From assembly GCF_034676705.1 (NCBI RefSeq), contig NZ_JAUCBS010000013.1, positions 2,336,501-2,400,500 on the forward strand: a DNA stretch of 64,000 nucleotides, read 5' to 3'. The number at the start of each line of letters is the position of its first letter. Position 1 is the stretch's first letter. The notes beneath the pieces are model-generated. The model was given only the letters and a program-made list of their open reading frames with translations, had not been told where the DNA came from and searched no databases. Position numbers and translations under genes: made by a program. Of this stretch, positions 15,727 to 24,851 are shown in pieces. The DNA comes from Gemmobacter sp. Lineage in GTDB: Bacteria > Pseudomonadota > Alphaproteobacteria > Rhodobacterales > Rhodobacteraceae.

Positions 15727-18694
15727 TGCGCGCGCCCTCCTTGTCATAGACCACCGGATCGACGATGCGCGCCTGCACGCTGCCGCCGATGGTCGGAAAC
15801 TCCAGCACCTCGCCCAGCCGGTCCGGCCCCCGCCGCACCAGCCCCAGCGCGATGCCGCGCCCCAGCGTCGGCGAATGATAGGCCGAGGTTACCCGCCCTT
15901 GCACATTGCGCTGGCCGTTGGCATTCACGCCATCGGCCACGGCATAGGCGCCATCGGGCAGCACCGATCCGTCCAGCGTTTCCAGCCCCACCAGCCGCCA
16001 GCGGTCGGGGTCGGTCAGGGCCACCCGTTCCAGCCCGCGCTTGCCGATGAAATCCGCCTTGGCACGCGACACCGCCCAGCCCATGTTCAGATCCTGCGGC
16101 GTCACGGTGCCATCCGTCTCGTCCCCGACGATGATGAATCCCTTTTCCGCCCGCAGCACATGCAGCGCGCCGGTGCCATAGGCTTCGGCGCCAAAGGTTG
16201 CCCCCGCCGCCACCAGGCGGTCCCACAGCGCGCGCGTCTGGCCGGCCGGAACCGCCAGCTCATAGCCCAGTTCGCCGGAAAACGAGATGCGATAGACCCG
16301 GGCCGGAATGCCCGCCACCGCGCCATCGGCCCAGGACATGAAAGGCAGTGCGGCCGCCGACAGATCCATCGCCGTCAGCCCCTGCACCAGGTCGCGGGCA
16401 TTCGGGCCGGCCACGGCGATCTGGCCATGCTGTTCGGTCAGGTTCAGGATGAACAGCTGCCAGTCGGGCCATTCGCACTGGGCCCAATCCTCCATCCAGG
16501 CATGGATGCGGTCGGCGCCGCCGCTGGTGCTGTGGCACAGCCAGCTGTCCGCCGACAGCCGCGCCACCACGCCGTCATCCATCACGAAGCCCTGTTCGTT
16601 CAGCATCAGCCCATAGCGGCAGCGGCCCACGCCCAGGTTCGACATCATCCCCGAATAGATCATGTCCAGGAACCGCCCGGCATCGGGCCCCTTGACCAGC
16701 AGCTTGCCCAGGGTCGAGGCATCCAGCAGCCCGACCTTGCGCCGCACTGCCAGCACCTCGCGCCGGATGGCGGCTTCGGTGGTTTCGCCGGCACGCGGAT
16801 AGGCATGGGGGCGGCGCCACAGGCCCACCGGCTCCCATTCGGCGCCCAGGGCCTCGTGCCAGTCGTGCAGCGGCGTGCGGCGGACGGGCTGGAACAGGGC
16901 CCCCCGCGCCTCGCCGGCCAGCGCGCCGAAGGTGACGGGGGCATAGGGCGGGCGGAAGGTGGTGGTGCCGACCTGCGGCACAGCTTCATCCAAAGCTTCA
17001 GAAAGCACGGCAAGGCCATTGATATTGCCAAGTTTTCCCTGATCCGTTGCCATGCCCAGCGTGGTATACCGCTTGGCATGCTCCACCGAGGTGAACCCTT
17101 CGCGCGCGGCAAGCTGGATGTCGCTGACCTTGACGTCGTTCTGGAAATCCAGCCACATCTTGCCCCGCAAGGCGATCGGCGCGCCCTGCGGCATGATCCA
17201 GACCGGCTCCATCGGCGCCTCGTCCCCGGCCGTGCCGACAGGCGCCGCGCCCAGGCCACCAGCGGCGGCATGGGCATCGGCCAGACAGTCCTCCAGCCCC
17301 AGCGCACCGGCGGCAGCCCCCGCACAGACCACCATCGCCGCGCCATCGGCGCCGGTCGGGGGGCGGGCCGGATCGGGGCGGAACATCGCCGCCGCCTCGT
17401 CCCAGATCAGCTTGCCGCCGCAATGGCTCCACAGATGCACCACAGGAGACCAACCGCCCGACATGGCGACCGCCTCGCAGGCGATCTCCTCCAGCACGGC
17501 GCCTTCGCCGGCCTGGAGGCACACCTGCACGCCCGTCACCCGCTGCCGGCCCTTGACCCCGGCAAGGCCCTTGCCGGTTTCCACCCGGATCCCCATGGCC
17601 CGGGCCTGCTGCGGCAAGGCGCCAGACGCATGGTCCCGCGCATCCAGCACCGCAGGCACGGCCAGCCCCGCCTCGATCAAGGCAATGGCGGTGCGATACC
17701 CGTCGTCGTTGTTGGTGAGCAGAACCGTCCGGTCGCCCGGGCTGACCCCCCAGTTCACCAGATAGTCGCGCACCGCCCCGGCCAGCATCACGCCGGGCAG
17801 ATCGTTGCCGGCAAAGGACAGCGGGCGTTCCAGCGCGCCGGTGGCGGCAATCACCTTGCCGGCGCGGATGCGCCACAGACGGCGCCGGGGCCGGCCATCG
17901 CCGGGGGTATGGTCGGCGACCCGTTCTTCGGCCAGCACATGGCCATGGTCATGCACACCGGCCACCATGCAGCGGCTACGCAGCGTGACATTCGCCATGG
18001 ACTCAAGTGCTTGCAGCGCGTCCTTCACCCAGTCCCCGGGCGATTTCCCGTCAATCGTGCCGCCATCCACCGGCGCCCGCCCGCCCCAGTGCGGCGCCTG
18101 TTCCAGCACCATCACGCGCGCGCCTGCCCGGGCCGCGGCCAGCGCCGCCGCCAGCCCCGCCACCCCGCCGCCCGCCACCAGCACATCGCAAAAGGCGTGG
18201 ATCTGTTCGTAATGGTCGGCGTCCCGGTCGCGCGGCGGGCGGCCAAGGCCGGCGGACTGGCGGATGACGGGTTCGAACACATGTTTCCAGAAGGCGCGCG
18301 GGAACATGAAGGTCTTGTAGTAGAACCCCGCCGGCAGGAACCGCGCCAGCGCATCGTTCACCGCGCCCAGATCAAAGGCCAGCGACGGCCAGCGGTTCTG
18401 GCTGGTCGCCTCCAGCCCGTCAAAAAGTTCCGTCGTAGTGGCCCGGACATTGGGTTCCGCCCGCGCCCCGCTGCCCAGGTTGACCAGCGCGTTCGGCTCC
18501 TCGACCCCGGACGCAACGGGACCACGCGGGCGGTGATACTTGAAGCTGCGCCCCATCAGCAGCCGGCCATTGGCCAGCAGGGCCGAGGCCAGCGTATCGC
18601 CCTGATAGCCGCGCAACCGCGTACCATCAAAGCTGAAATCGCAAGGTGCGCTGCGGTCGATCAGGCGGCCGCCCGTGGCCAGACGCGTGGTCAT
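15719..18694 (-). CDS. soxA: Sarcosine oxidase, alpha subunit
   Basis: Large NAD-binding subunit, 991 aa. N-terminal ferredoxin-like segment (about 15-95, FDGTRLRGYQGDTLASALLA), a Rossmann region with VAGGGVAGLAAALAAARAGA near residue 170, and a C-terminal half (from about 600) of aminomethyltransferase (GcvT) type that transfers the one-carbon unit from the channelled iminium intermediate to tetrahydrofolate. The enzyme turns sarcosine plus oxygen and THF into glycine, hydrogen peroxide and 5,10-methylene-THF. Start fixed by ATGA overlap with soxD. Confidence 0.96.
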   Translation of the reverse strand: MTTRLATGGRLIDRSAPCDFSFDGTRLRGYQGDTLASALLANGRLLMGRSFKYHRPRGPVASGVEEPNALVNLGSGARAEPNVRATTTELFDGLEATSQNRWPSLAFDLGAVNDALARFLPAGFYYKTFMFPRAFWKHVFEPVIRQSAGLGRPPRDRDADHYEQIHAFCDVLVAGGGVAGLAAALAAARAGARVMVLEQAPHWGGRAPVDGGTIDGKSPGDWVKDALQALESMANVTLRSRCMVAGVHDHGHVLAEERVADHTPGDGRPRRRLWRIRAGKVIAATGALERPLSFAGNDLPGVMLAGAVRDYLVNWGVSPGDRTVLLTNNDDGYRTAIALIEAGLAVPAVLDARDHASGALPQQARAMGIRVETGKGLAGVKGRQRVTGVQVCLQAGEGAVLEEIACEAVAMSGGWSPVVHLWSHCGGKLIWDEAAAMFRPDPARPPTGADGAAMVVCAGAAAGALGLEDCLADAHAAAGGLGAAPVGTAGDEAPMEPVWIMPQGAPIALRGKMWLDFQNDVKVSDIQLAAREGFTSVEHAKRYTTLGMATDQGKLGNINGLAVLSEALDEAVPQVGTTTFRPPYAPVTFGALAGEARGALFQPVRRTPLHDWHEALGAEWEPVGLWRRPHAYPRAGETTEAAIRREVLAVRRKVGLLDASTLGKLLVKGPDAGRFLDMIYSGMMSNLGVGRCRYGLMLNEQGFVMDDGVVARLSADSWLCHSTSGGADRIHAWMEDWAQCEWPDWQLFILNLTEQHGQIAVAGPNARDLVQGLTAMDLSAAALPFMSWADGAVAGIPARVYRISFSGELGYELAVPAGQTRALWDRLVAAGATFGAEAYGTGALHVLRAEKGFIIVGDETDGTVTPQDLNMGWAVSRAKADFIGKRGLERVALTDPDRWRLVGLETLDGSVLPDGAYAVADGVNANGQRNVQGRVTSAYHSPTLGRGIALGLVRRGPDRLGEVLEFPTIGGSVQARIVDPVVYDKEGARNV

Positions 18695-19008
18695 GCCCGC
18701 CCCTCCCAGCCCGGACGGCGGGTATGGATATGGTCCAGCAGCGATGCCGGCGGATCGCCCATCGGATAGGTGCCGAACACCTCCAGCGTGGCCGTGCAGC
18801 GCGCCGCATTGAACCACTTGCCGCAGCCATAGGCATGGCGCCAGCGTTCGAAATGCACGCCCTTGGGGTTCTTGCGGGCAAAGAGGTAACCTTCGAAATC
18901 GGCATCCGTCGATCCCGGCCCGAACCGCAGCAGATGCGCCTCGCCCCCCGGGGCGAATTCGGTTTCCTCGGCGGTAACGGCGCAATGGGGGCAGGTCAGC
19001 ATCAGCAT
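18691..19008 (-). CDS. soxD: Sarcosine oxidase, delta subunit
   Basis: 105 aa. Zinc ligands C6, C9, H58 and C62 are present (LTCPHC, RHAYGCGKWF), the pattern of SoxD. ATG at 19008 overlaps the preceding HD-hydrolase stop; ATG at 19002 is an alternative giving TGATG coupling. The stop overlaps soxA (ATGA). Confidence 0.95.
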   Translation of the reverse strand: MLMLTCPHCAVTAEETEFAPGGEAHLLRFGPGSTDADFEGYLFARKNPKGVHFERWRHAYGCGKWFNAARCTATLEVFGTYPMGDPPASLLDHIHTRRPGWEGRA

Positions 19009-19436
19009 GCGCCATGATCCTTCAGGATGGCCCGCGCACGGGCATATTTCGCCGAAAGCCGGTCCCGCGTCGCCGGGTCCAGCAAGGCGAGGCGCGGGGG
19101 GGCGGAATTGTCGGCAAGGTCGGCCAGCTTGACCGCCAGCGCCAGCGGATTGGCCGCGACCCGGGCAAGATAGCCGTCATAGCTTTCGCCCCCGGATTTC
19201 GTCAGCGCCTGCACCGCGGCAAGGACCGCCGGCCCGAACAGCGCCCCGATCCGGGCGGGCGGCGTCGGCGTGTCTTCCAGAATGTCGTGCAGCAGCGCCA
19301 CCACCTGTGCCTGCCCCGCCGGAAGGCGCGCGGCAACGCGGACCAGATGCGCGACATAGGGTTCGCCGGATTTGTCGGTCTGGCCGGCATGCGCCGCAAG
19401 GGCAAGTTCGAACGCCTGTCCGATGGTGCCGGTCAC
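19002..19436 (-). CDS. SpoT/Mesh1-like HD phosphohydrolase in the sarcosine oxidase locus
   Basis: 144 aa single-domain HD protein. AHAGQTDKSGEPYVAHLVRVA followed by ALLHDILEDT is the HD signature of RelA/SpoT hydrolase domains: metal ligands about H16 (or nearby), H30 in the YVAH string, H50-D51, and E54-D55 of the EDT element. No synthetase, TGS or ACT domain follows, so it resembles a stand-alone small alarmone hydrolase; other nucleotide substrates are possible. Start is GTG at 19436 with GGAGG five bases upstream. Its stop overlaps soxD. Confidence 0.82.
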   Translation of the reverse strand: MTGTIGQAFELALAAHAGQTDKSGEPYVAHLVRVAARLPAGQAQVVALLHDILEDTPTPPARIGALFGPAVLAAVQALTKSGGESYDGYLARVAANPLALAVKLADLADNSAPPRLALLDPATRDRLSAKYARARAILKDHGAC

Positions 19437-19517
19437 AGGTGCCTCCACATGGAAAAGGCCAGGGGGCCAAAGGGCCCCCCGGCATGCAGGGACAGAGCGG
19501 GGAAAGGGGCTGCCGCC

Positions 19518-19835
19518 TTAGTCGGCCGGGGCCGGCGCAGGCTGGGCAGCGGGCGGGGTGCCAGCCTGGGGGGCGGCAGGGGCAGCCTCGGGCGCGGCCG
19601 GGGCGACGCTGCCTTGCGGCTGGGCCGGGACGGTGGTTTCGGGCTGGACGACCACGGGCTGGTCGGTGACCGAGGGCTGTTCCGCCGGGCCACCCAGCAG
19701 GAACATGGCCAGCAACACCGCCAGAACGGCGCCGCCCAGTACAAGGATGACCCCGCCGCTGCCGCCCGTTTCCTCGCGGTACGGACGGCCGTTGTCGATC
19801 CGGTTGCCGGTGATACGTTCGTGTTCGTAGGCCAT
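19518..19835 (-). CDS. Small single-pass membrane protein with Pro/Ala-rich tail
   Basis: 105 aa, unrecognised. A ~27-residue polar N-terminus is followed by one hydrophobic helix (about 28-47, ILVLGGAVLAVLLAMFLLGG) and then ~55 residues of Ala, Pro, Gln, Val of low complexity. Likely N-in with an extended periplasmic tail. ATG preceded by GGAGA. It lies between soxB (151 bases upstream) and the HD-hydrolase gene, on the same strand. Confidence 0.7.
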   Translation of the reverse strand: MAYEHERITGNRIDNGRPYREETGGSGGVILVLGGAVLAVLLAMFLLGGPAEQPSVTDQPVVVQPETTVPAQPQGSVAPAAPEAAPAAPQAGTPPAAQPAPAPAD

Positions 19836-19986
19836 TGGAAGGTCTCCTGTGTTGCGAACACCGGAGAAACGGCCGCACCGGCCCGGCAGTTCCGGCCCCT
19901 CGCGCCATTGGCGGAAACAGGCCGGTCGGCCCGGCGCGCGGCGGCAGGTTCCCGCCAGCGACGCATGACGTGGCAGCGCGGGGCGT

Positions 19987-21234
19987 TCAATGCGCCACCC
20001 CTGCCGCCACGCTTTCGTCGATGAAGCGGCCTTCGCGGAAACGGTCCATGGTGAATTCGGCGGCCAGCGGCCCGGGGGCGCCCTGCGCCATCAGCTCGGC
20101 CATGGCCCAGCCGGATCCCGGGATCGCCTTGAACCCGCCGGTGCCCCAGCCGCAGTTCACGAAACATCCCCCCAGCGGCGTGCGCGAGATGATCGGGGAC
20201 CGATCCCCGGTCATGTCCACGATCCCACCCCATTGGCGCAGCATCTTCATGCGGGAAATCGTCGGAAAGGTCTCGGTCAGGGCACGCAGGGTTTCCTGGA
20301 TGTGCTGAAAGCTGCCGCGCTGGGTATAGTTGTTGAACCCGTCGCTGCCGCCGCCGATCACCAGTTCGCCCTTGTCGGACTGGCTGATATAGCCATGCAC
20401 GGTATTGGCCATGACCACCACGTCCAGCATCGGCTTGACGGGTTCCGACACCAGCGCCTGCAAGGCGATGGATTCGATCGGCAGCCGGAACCCGGCCATC
20501 CCCGCCAGCACGCCCGAATGGCCCGCCACCACCAGCCCCAGCCGGTCGCAGCCGATGGCGCCGCGCGTCGTCTGCACGCCGGTCACCCGACCGCCGGCCT
20601 GATCGACCCCCGTCACCTCGCAGTTCTGGATGATGTCGATGCCCATCGCCGAACAGGCCCGGGCATAGCCCCAGGCCACCGCATCATGCCGCGCGGTGCC
20701 GCCGCGCGCCTGATACAGCGCCCCCAGCACCGGATAGCGCGGCCCGTCCAGCCGGATGATCGGGACCAGATCCTTCACCCGGTCCGGCCCGATCCATTCG
20801 GTGTCCACCCCTTGCAGCAGATTGGCATGCACCGTGCGGCGATAGCCCTTCACCTCATGCTCGGTCTGCGCCAGCATCAGCAGGCCGCGCGGGCTGAACA
20901 TGACATTGTAGTTCAGATCCTGGCTGAGCGTCTCATACAGGCTGCGGGCCTTTTCATAGATCGCGGCCGAGGCATCCTGAAGATAGTTCGACCGGATGAT
21001 CGTCGTGTTGCGCCCCGTATTGCCGCCGCCCAGCCAGCCCTTTTCCAGCACGGCAATATTGGTGATGCCGTGGTTCCGCGCCAGATAATAGGCGGTGGCC
21101 AGCCCGTGCCCGCCGGCCCCCACGATCACCACATCGTAGCGCGCCCGCGGCTGGGCGTCGCGCCAGGCGCGGTCCCACCCCTGGTGCCAATCCAGCGCGG
21201 CGCGGGCAAGGGCAAAGACGGAATAGCGTTTCAT
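19987..21234 (-). CDS. soxB: Sarcosine oxidase, beta subunit
   Basis: FAD/FMN-binding catalytic subunit, 415 aa. Dinucleotide motif VIVGAGGHGLATAYYLA with GAGGHG at 40-45; GGTARHDAVAWG places His183 where family members attach FMN covalently; NCGWGTGGFKAIPGSG near the C-terminus is the second FAD contact. ATG start. It is 550 bases from soxD because two unrelated genes sit between. Confidence 0.96.
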   Translation of the reverse strand: MKRYSVFALARAALDWHQGWDRAWRDAQPRARYDVVIVGAGGHGLATAYYLARNHGITNIAVLEKGWLGGGNTGRNTTIIRSNYLQDASAAIYEKARSLYETLSQDLNYNVMFSPRGLLMLAQTEHEVKGYRRTVHANLLQGVDTEWIGPDRVKDLVPIIRLDGPRYPVLGALYQARGGTARHDAVAWGYARACSAMGIDIIQNCEVTGVDQAGGRVTGVQTTRGAIGCDRLGLVVAGHSGVLAGMAGFRLPIESIALQALVSEPVKPMLDVVVMANTVHGYISQSDKGELVIGGGSDGFNNYTQRGSFQHIQETLRALTETFPTISRMKMLRQWGGIVDMTGDRSPIISRTPLGGCFVNCGWGTGGFKAIPGSGWAMAELMAQGAPGPLAAEFTMDRFREGRFIDESVAAGVAH

Positions 21235-21384
21235 GGCGGCCCCATGGCTGGCGATTGCCCCTGTCTAGCCCGCCTGCGGCGCGGCGCAAAGGGGGCAGCC
21301 CCAGGGATGCGACAACAGGCGCGCGCGTTCGGGCTTTTGCCAGGCGCCCGCAGCGGCTACATGGGGGACAGCAAAGGGGTAGGC

Positions 21385-22632
21385 ATGGGCAGCATTCTGT
21401 TCTGGGCGGTCACGGTGGCGCTGACGCTGGCGGTGGCGGGGCTGATGGTGGCGGCGCTGGCGCGCGGGCGCATGGCGGGGGCCGGGCCGGCCGCCGCCTT
21501 TGACCTGCGGGTCTACCGCGACCAGCTGGCCGAGGTGGACCGCGACCTGGCCCGCGGCGTGATCGGCCCCGAGGATGCCGCCCGCCTGCGCACGGAAATC
21601 GGTCGCCGCGTGCTGGCCGCCGATCAGGCGTTGCAGGCCGGCACCGCGACCACCGGCCGCAGCGCCGGCCGGCCGCCGGGCGCGCTGGCCGTGGTGGCCG
21701 TGGTGGGGGCCGTTGCCTTTGGCACCTATGGCTGGCTGGGCCACCCGGGGCTGGACGACATGCCCATCGCCGCCCGGCTGGCCGGGGCCGAGGCGCTGCG
21801 CGAGGGCCGCCCTGCCCAAGCCGAGGCCGAGGCGCGCGCCGCCGCCGCCCTGCCCCCGGTTCCCGCGCCCACGGACCCGCGCCATGCCGCGCTGATGGAC
21901 CAGTTGCGCAAGGCCATGACGGCCCGCCCGAACGATCTGCAAGGGCAGGAGTTGCTGGCCCGGAACGAAGCGATGCTGGGCAATTACGCCGCCGCCGCCC
22001 GCGCGCAGGGCATGGTCGTGGCGCTGAAGGGCCCCGTCGCCACCGCGCAGGACATTGCCGCGCAGGCCGAGCTGATGGTGGCCGCCGCCGGCGGCATCGT
22101 GACGCCCGAGGCCGAGGCCGTCCTTGCCGCCGCGCTGGACAAGGACAAGGCTAACGGTATCGCCCGCTATTATTCCGGCCTGATGTTCAGCCAGACCCAG
22201 CGGTTCGATCTGGCCTTCCGCTTCTGGGCGCCCTTGTGGGAGGCCAGCACCGAGGCCGACCCCTGGGTCGAGACCCTGCGGACCGAACTGCCCGACGTGG
22301 CCTGGCTGGCCGGCCAGCACCGCTACCAGTTGCCGCCCCTGCGCAGCGCCGCCCCCGGCCCCGATGCCGCCGCCGTCGAGGCCGCACAGGACATGACGCC
22401 CGAGGACCGCCAGCAGATGATCCGCGGCATGGTCGACGGGCTGATGAACCGCCTGGCGACCGAGGGGGGCACCGCCCCCGAATGGGCCCGGCTGATCCGT
22501 GCGCTTGGCGTGCTGGGCGATACCGACCGGGCGAAAGCGATCTGGGCCGAGGCGCAGGGCCGCTTTACGGGGCGCGAGGCCGACCTGGCCGAGGTGAACG
22601 CCGCCGCCCGCGATGCAGGACTGACCGAATGA
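21385..22632 (+). CDS. ccmI: Cytochrome c biogenesis protein CcmI (CycH)
   Basis: 415 aa. An N-terminal membrane helix (2-24), a coiled segment with VYRDQLAEVDRDLARGVI (the CcmI leucine-zipper-like loop), a second helix (about 98-115) and a TPR-rich periplasmic C-terminal domain that in the family holds apocytochrome c for heme attachment. Start at 21385 (MGSILFWAV) with AAAGGGG upstream; an in-frame ATG at 21361 would add 8 residues. The other ccm genes are 25 kb away. Stop overlaps ruvX (ATGA). Confidence 0.92.
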   Translation: MGSILFWAVTVALTLAVAGLMVAALARGRMAGAGPAAAFDLRVYRDQLAEVDRDLARGVIGPEDAARLRTEIGRRVLAADQALQAGTATTGRSAGRPPGALAVVAVVGAVAFGTYGWLGHPGLDDMPIAARLAGAEALREGRPAQAEAEARAAAALPPVPAPTDPRHAALMDQLRKAMTARPNDLQGQELLARNEAMLGNYAAAARAQGMVVALKGPVATAQDIAAQAELMVAAAGGIVTPEAEAVLAAALDKDKANGIARYYSGLMFSQTQRFDLAFRFWAPLWEASTEADPWVETLRTELPDVAWLAGQHRYQLPPLRSAAPGPDAAAVEAAQDMTPEDRQQMIRGMVDGLMNRLATEGGTAPEWARLIRALGVLGDTDRAKAIWAEAQGRFTGREADLAEVNAAARDAGLTE

Positions 22633-23111
22633 CCACCCTCCACGACGACATTGCCGGCTTTGCCGCCACCCTGCCCCGCATCGGCGCGCTGGCGGGCCTT
22701 GATCTGGGCACGAAAACCATCGGCGTCGCCATTTCCGACAGCCTGCGCAGCGTGGCCACGCCCGTGCTGACCATCCGGCGCGAAAAGTTCACGCTGGATG
22801 CCGAGGCACTGCTGAAACTGGTCACCGAGCGCGAGGTGAAGGGCCTGGTCCTGGGCCTGCCGCGCAACATGGACGGATCCGAAGGGCCGCGCGCCCAGTC
22901 CACCCGCGCCTTTGCCCGCAACCTGGCCCGGATGACCGCGCTGCCCATCACCTTCTGGGATGAACGGCTGTCCACCGTCGCCGCCGAACGCGCGCTGCTG
23001 GAGGCCGATACCTCGCGCGCGAAACGGGCGCAGCTGATCGACCATGTGGCGGCGGGCTATATCCTGCAAGGCGCGCTGGACCGGCTGGGCCATCTGGGGC
23101 GCGAGGCATGA
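22629..23111 (+). CDS. ruvX: RuvX/YqgF family: putative pre-16S rRNA nuclease / Holliday junction resolvase
   Basis: 160 aa RNase H-like fold. LDLGTKTIGVAISD gives the first catalytic Asp at about D25; GLPRNMDGSEGPRAQSTR and FWDERLSTVAAE are the other family motifs. ATG overlaps the ccmI stop, and the stop overlaps the DUF1289 ATG, so the three genes are coupled. Confidence 0.95.
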   Translation: MTTLHDDIAGFAATLPRIGALAGLDLGTKTIGVAISDSLRSVATPVLTIRREKFTLDAEALLKLVTEREVKGLVLGLPRNMDGSEGPRAQSTRAFARNLARMTALPITFWDERLSTVAAERALLEADTSRAKRAQLIDHVAAGYILQGALDRLGHLGREA

Positions 23112-23311
23112 GCGCGGAAAGCCCCTGCATCAACGTCTGCCAGCTGGATGCAGCCGGAGAGATCTGCCTGGGCTGCCAGCGCACGCTGGACGAAATCGCC
23201 CTGTGGTCGCAGATGGCGCCCGCAGAGCGCCGCCGCATCATGGCCGACCTGCCGCTGCGGGGGCTGGAGGGGGCGGGCGGGCGCAGCCGTGACAGCGCGC
23301 CAGGCCGATAG
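23108..23311 (+). CDS. DUF1289 family small Cys-rich protein
   Basis: 67 aa. SPCINVCQLD and CLGCQRTLDEIALWSQMAPAERR give the four family cysteines C7, C11, C20, C23, likely a zinc or iron-sulfur site. Function unknown. ATGA overlap with ruvX; a repeat element begins 7 bases after the stop. Confidence 0.9.
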   Translation: MSAESPCINVCQLDAAGEICLGCQRTLDEIALWSQMAPAERRRIMADLPLRGLEGAGGRSRDSAPGR

Positions 23312-23317
23312 GCCGTT

Positions 23318-23398
23318 GCGCCCCTGGCTGGCCCCGGAGGGGTTTCACACCCCTCCGGACCTCCCCGTGGGGTATTTTTGAAAAGGCAAAGGGGGGGG
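23318..23398 (-). repeat. Intergenic box-hairpin element, copy A
   Basis: Read on the minus strand: box CTTTGCCTTTTC-AAAAATACC..CGGGG, then a 9-bp hairpin (23358-23350 with 23342-23334, stem CCGGAGGGG, loop TGTGAAA), then GGCCAGCCAGGGGCGC. Lies between DUF1289 and serS with the hairpin next to the DUF1289 stop. Closest to copy F in the hairpin and to copy B in the box. Could act as a terminator or RNA-stabilising hairpin for ccmI-ruvX-DUF1289. Confidence 0.8.
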
Positions 23399-23503
23399 CG
23401 GCGCGGAGTGAGCCTGGGGCGCCGCCAGCATCCACCTTACATCGCGCGGGAATTTCGGCCATAAGGCCGCCAATCCACCCGGAATCCCTGACAGGAGCCA
23501 GCC

Positions 23504-24796
23504 ATGCACGATATCCGCATCATCCGCGAAGCGCCCGAGGCCTTCGACCGCGCCCTTTCGCGCCGGGGTGTCGCGCCGATGTCGTCGCAGATCCTGGCGC
23601 TGGACAATGACCGGCGGGCGAAAATCCTGGCTGCCGAGACCGCGCAGGCCGACCAGAACAAGGCCAGCAAGGACGTAGGCGCCGCCAAGGCCCGTGGCGA
23701 CGATGCCGAATTCGAACGCCTGCGCGCGCTGGTGGCCGAGAAAAAGGCCGAGATCGCCCGGCTGCATGCCGAAGCCGCCACCGAGGATGGCGCGCTGCGC
23801 GATCTGCTGATGGGCCTGCCCAACATGGTGCTGGATGAAATCCCCGATGGCGCCGATGAAGACGCCAATCAGGAAATCCGCCGCTGGGGCAGCCCGCGCG
23901 CCTTCGACTTTGCCCCGGTCGAGCATTTCGAGATTGCCGGCGTCAAGCCCGGCATGGATTTCGAGACCGCCTCGAAACTGTCGGGCAGCCGGTTCGTGGT
24001 GCTGAAGGGCGCCGTCACCCGCGTGCATCGCGCGCTGGCGCAGTTCATGGTCGACACCCATGTCGAGGAGCATGACCTGACCGAGACCTGGACCCCCGTC
24101 CTTGTCAAGGAAGACGCGATGTATGGCACCAACCAGCTGCCGAAATTCGCCGAAGACAGCTATCAGACCACCAATGGCTGGTGGCTGATCCCGACGTCCG
24201 AAGTCACCATGACCAATTTCGCGGCGGGCGAGATCTACGAGGAATCGCAGCTGCCCATCCGCATGACCGCCGCCACCCATTGCTTCCGGTCCGAGGCCGG
24301 ATCGGCGGGCAAGGACACCAGCGGAATGCTGCGCCAGCACCAGTTCGAAAAGGTCGAGATGGTCACCCTCTGCACCCCCGAAACCGCGCTGGCAGAACAT
24401 GCGCGGATGACGGGCTGCGCCGAGGCGATCCTGCAAAAGCTGGGCCTGCCCTACCGCGTGGTCGTGCTGTGCGCCGGCGACATCGGCTTTGGCGCGCAAA
24501 AGACCCATGATCTGGAGGTCTGGCTGCCGGGCCAGAACCGCTACCGCGAGATTTCGTCGGTCTCCACCTGCGGGCAGTTCCAGGCGCGGCGGATGAACGG
24601 GCGCTACCGCCCGGCGGCGGGCGGCAAGCCCGAATTCCTGGCCACGCTGAACGGCTCGGGCCTGGCGGTGGGGCGCACGTTGATTGCGGTGCTGGAAAAC
24701 GGCCAGCAGGCCGATGGCTCGGTCGAGCTGCCGGCGGTGCTGCACCCCTATCTGCGCGGCCGCACCCGGATCACGGCCGAAGGCCGGCTGGCCTGA
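23504..24796 (+). CDS. serS: Seryl-tRNA synthetase
   Basis: 430 aa class II synthetase charging tRNA-Ser. N-terminal coiled-coil arm (about 30-105), motif 2 FRSEAGSAGKDTSGMLRQHQF, and motif 3 with LNGSGLAVGRTLIAVLEN near residue 385. ATG with GACAGGAG upstream. Single gene, MFS carrier 55 bases downstream. Confidence 0.97.
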   Translation: MHDIRIIREAPEAFDRALSRRGVAPMSSQILALDNDRRAKILAAETAQADQNKASKDVGAAKARGDDAEFERLRALVAEKKAEIARLHAEAATEDGALRDLLMGLPNMVLDEIPDGADEDANQEIRRWGSPRAFDFAPVEHFEIAGVKPGMDFETASKLSGSRFVVLKGAVTRVHRALAQFMVDTHVEEHDLTETWTPVLVKEDAMYGTNQLPKFAEDSYQTTNGWWLIPTSEVTMTNFAAGEIYEESQLPIRMTAATHCFRSEAGSAGKDTSGMLRQHQFEKVEMVTLCTPETALAEHARMTGCAEAILQKLGLPYRVVVLCAGDIGFGAQKTHDLEVWLPGQNRYREISSVSTCGQFQARRMNGRYRPAAGGKPEFLATLNGSGLAVGRTLIAVLENGQQADGSVELPAVLHPYLRGRTRITAEGRLA

Positions 24797-24851
24797 CTGG
24801 ACTTCCCCTGCCCCGGGGTCCAGAGTGGCCCCGGGACCAGGGAGGACGACG

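Noticed and set aside
24797..24851. CCCCGGGG-rich inverted sequence between serS and the MFS gene as a terminator.
   Set aside because: The stem is imperfect and no T run follows.
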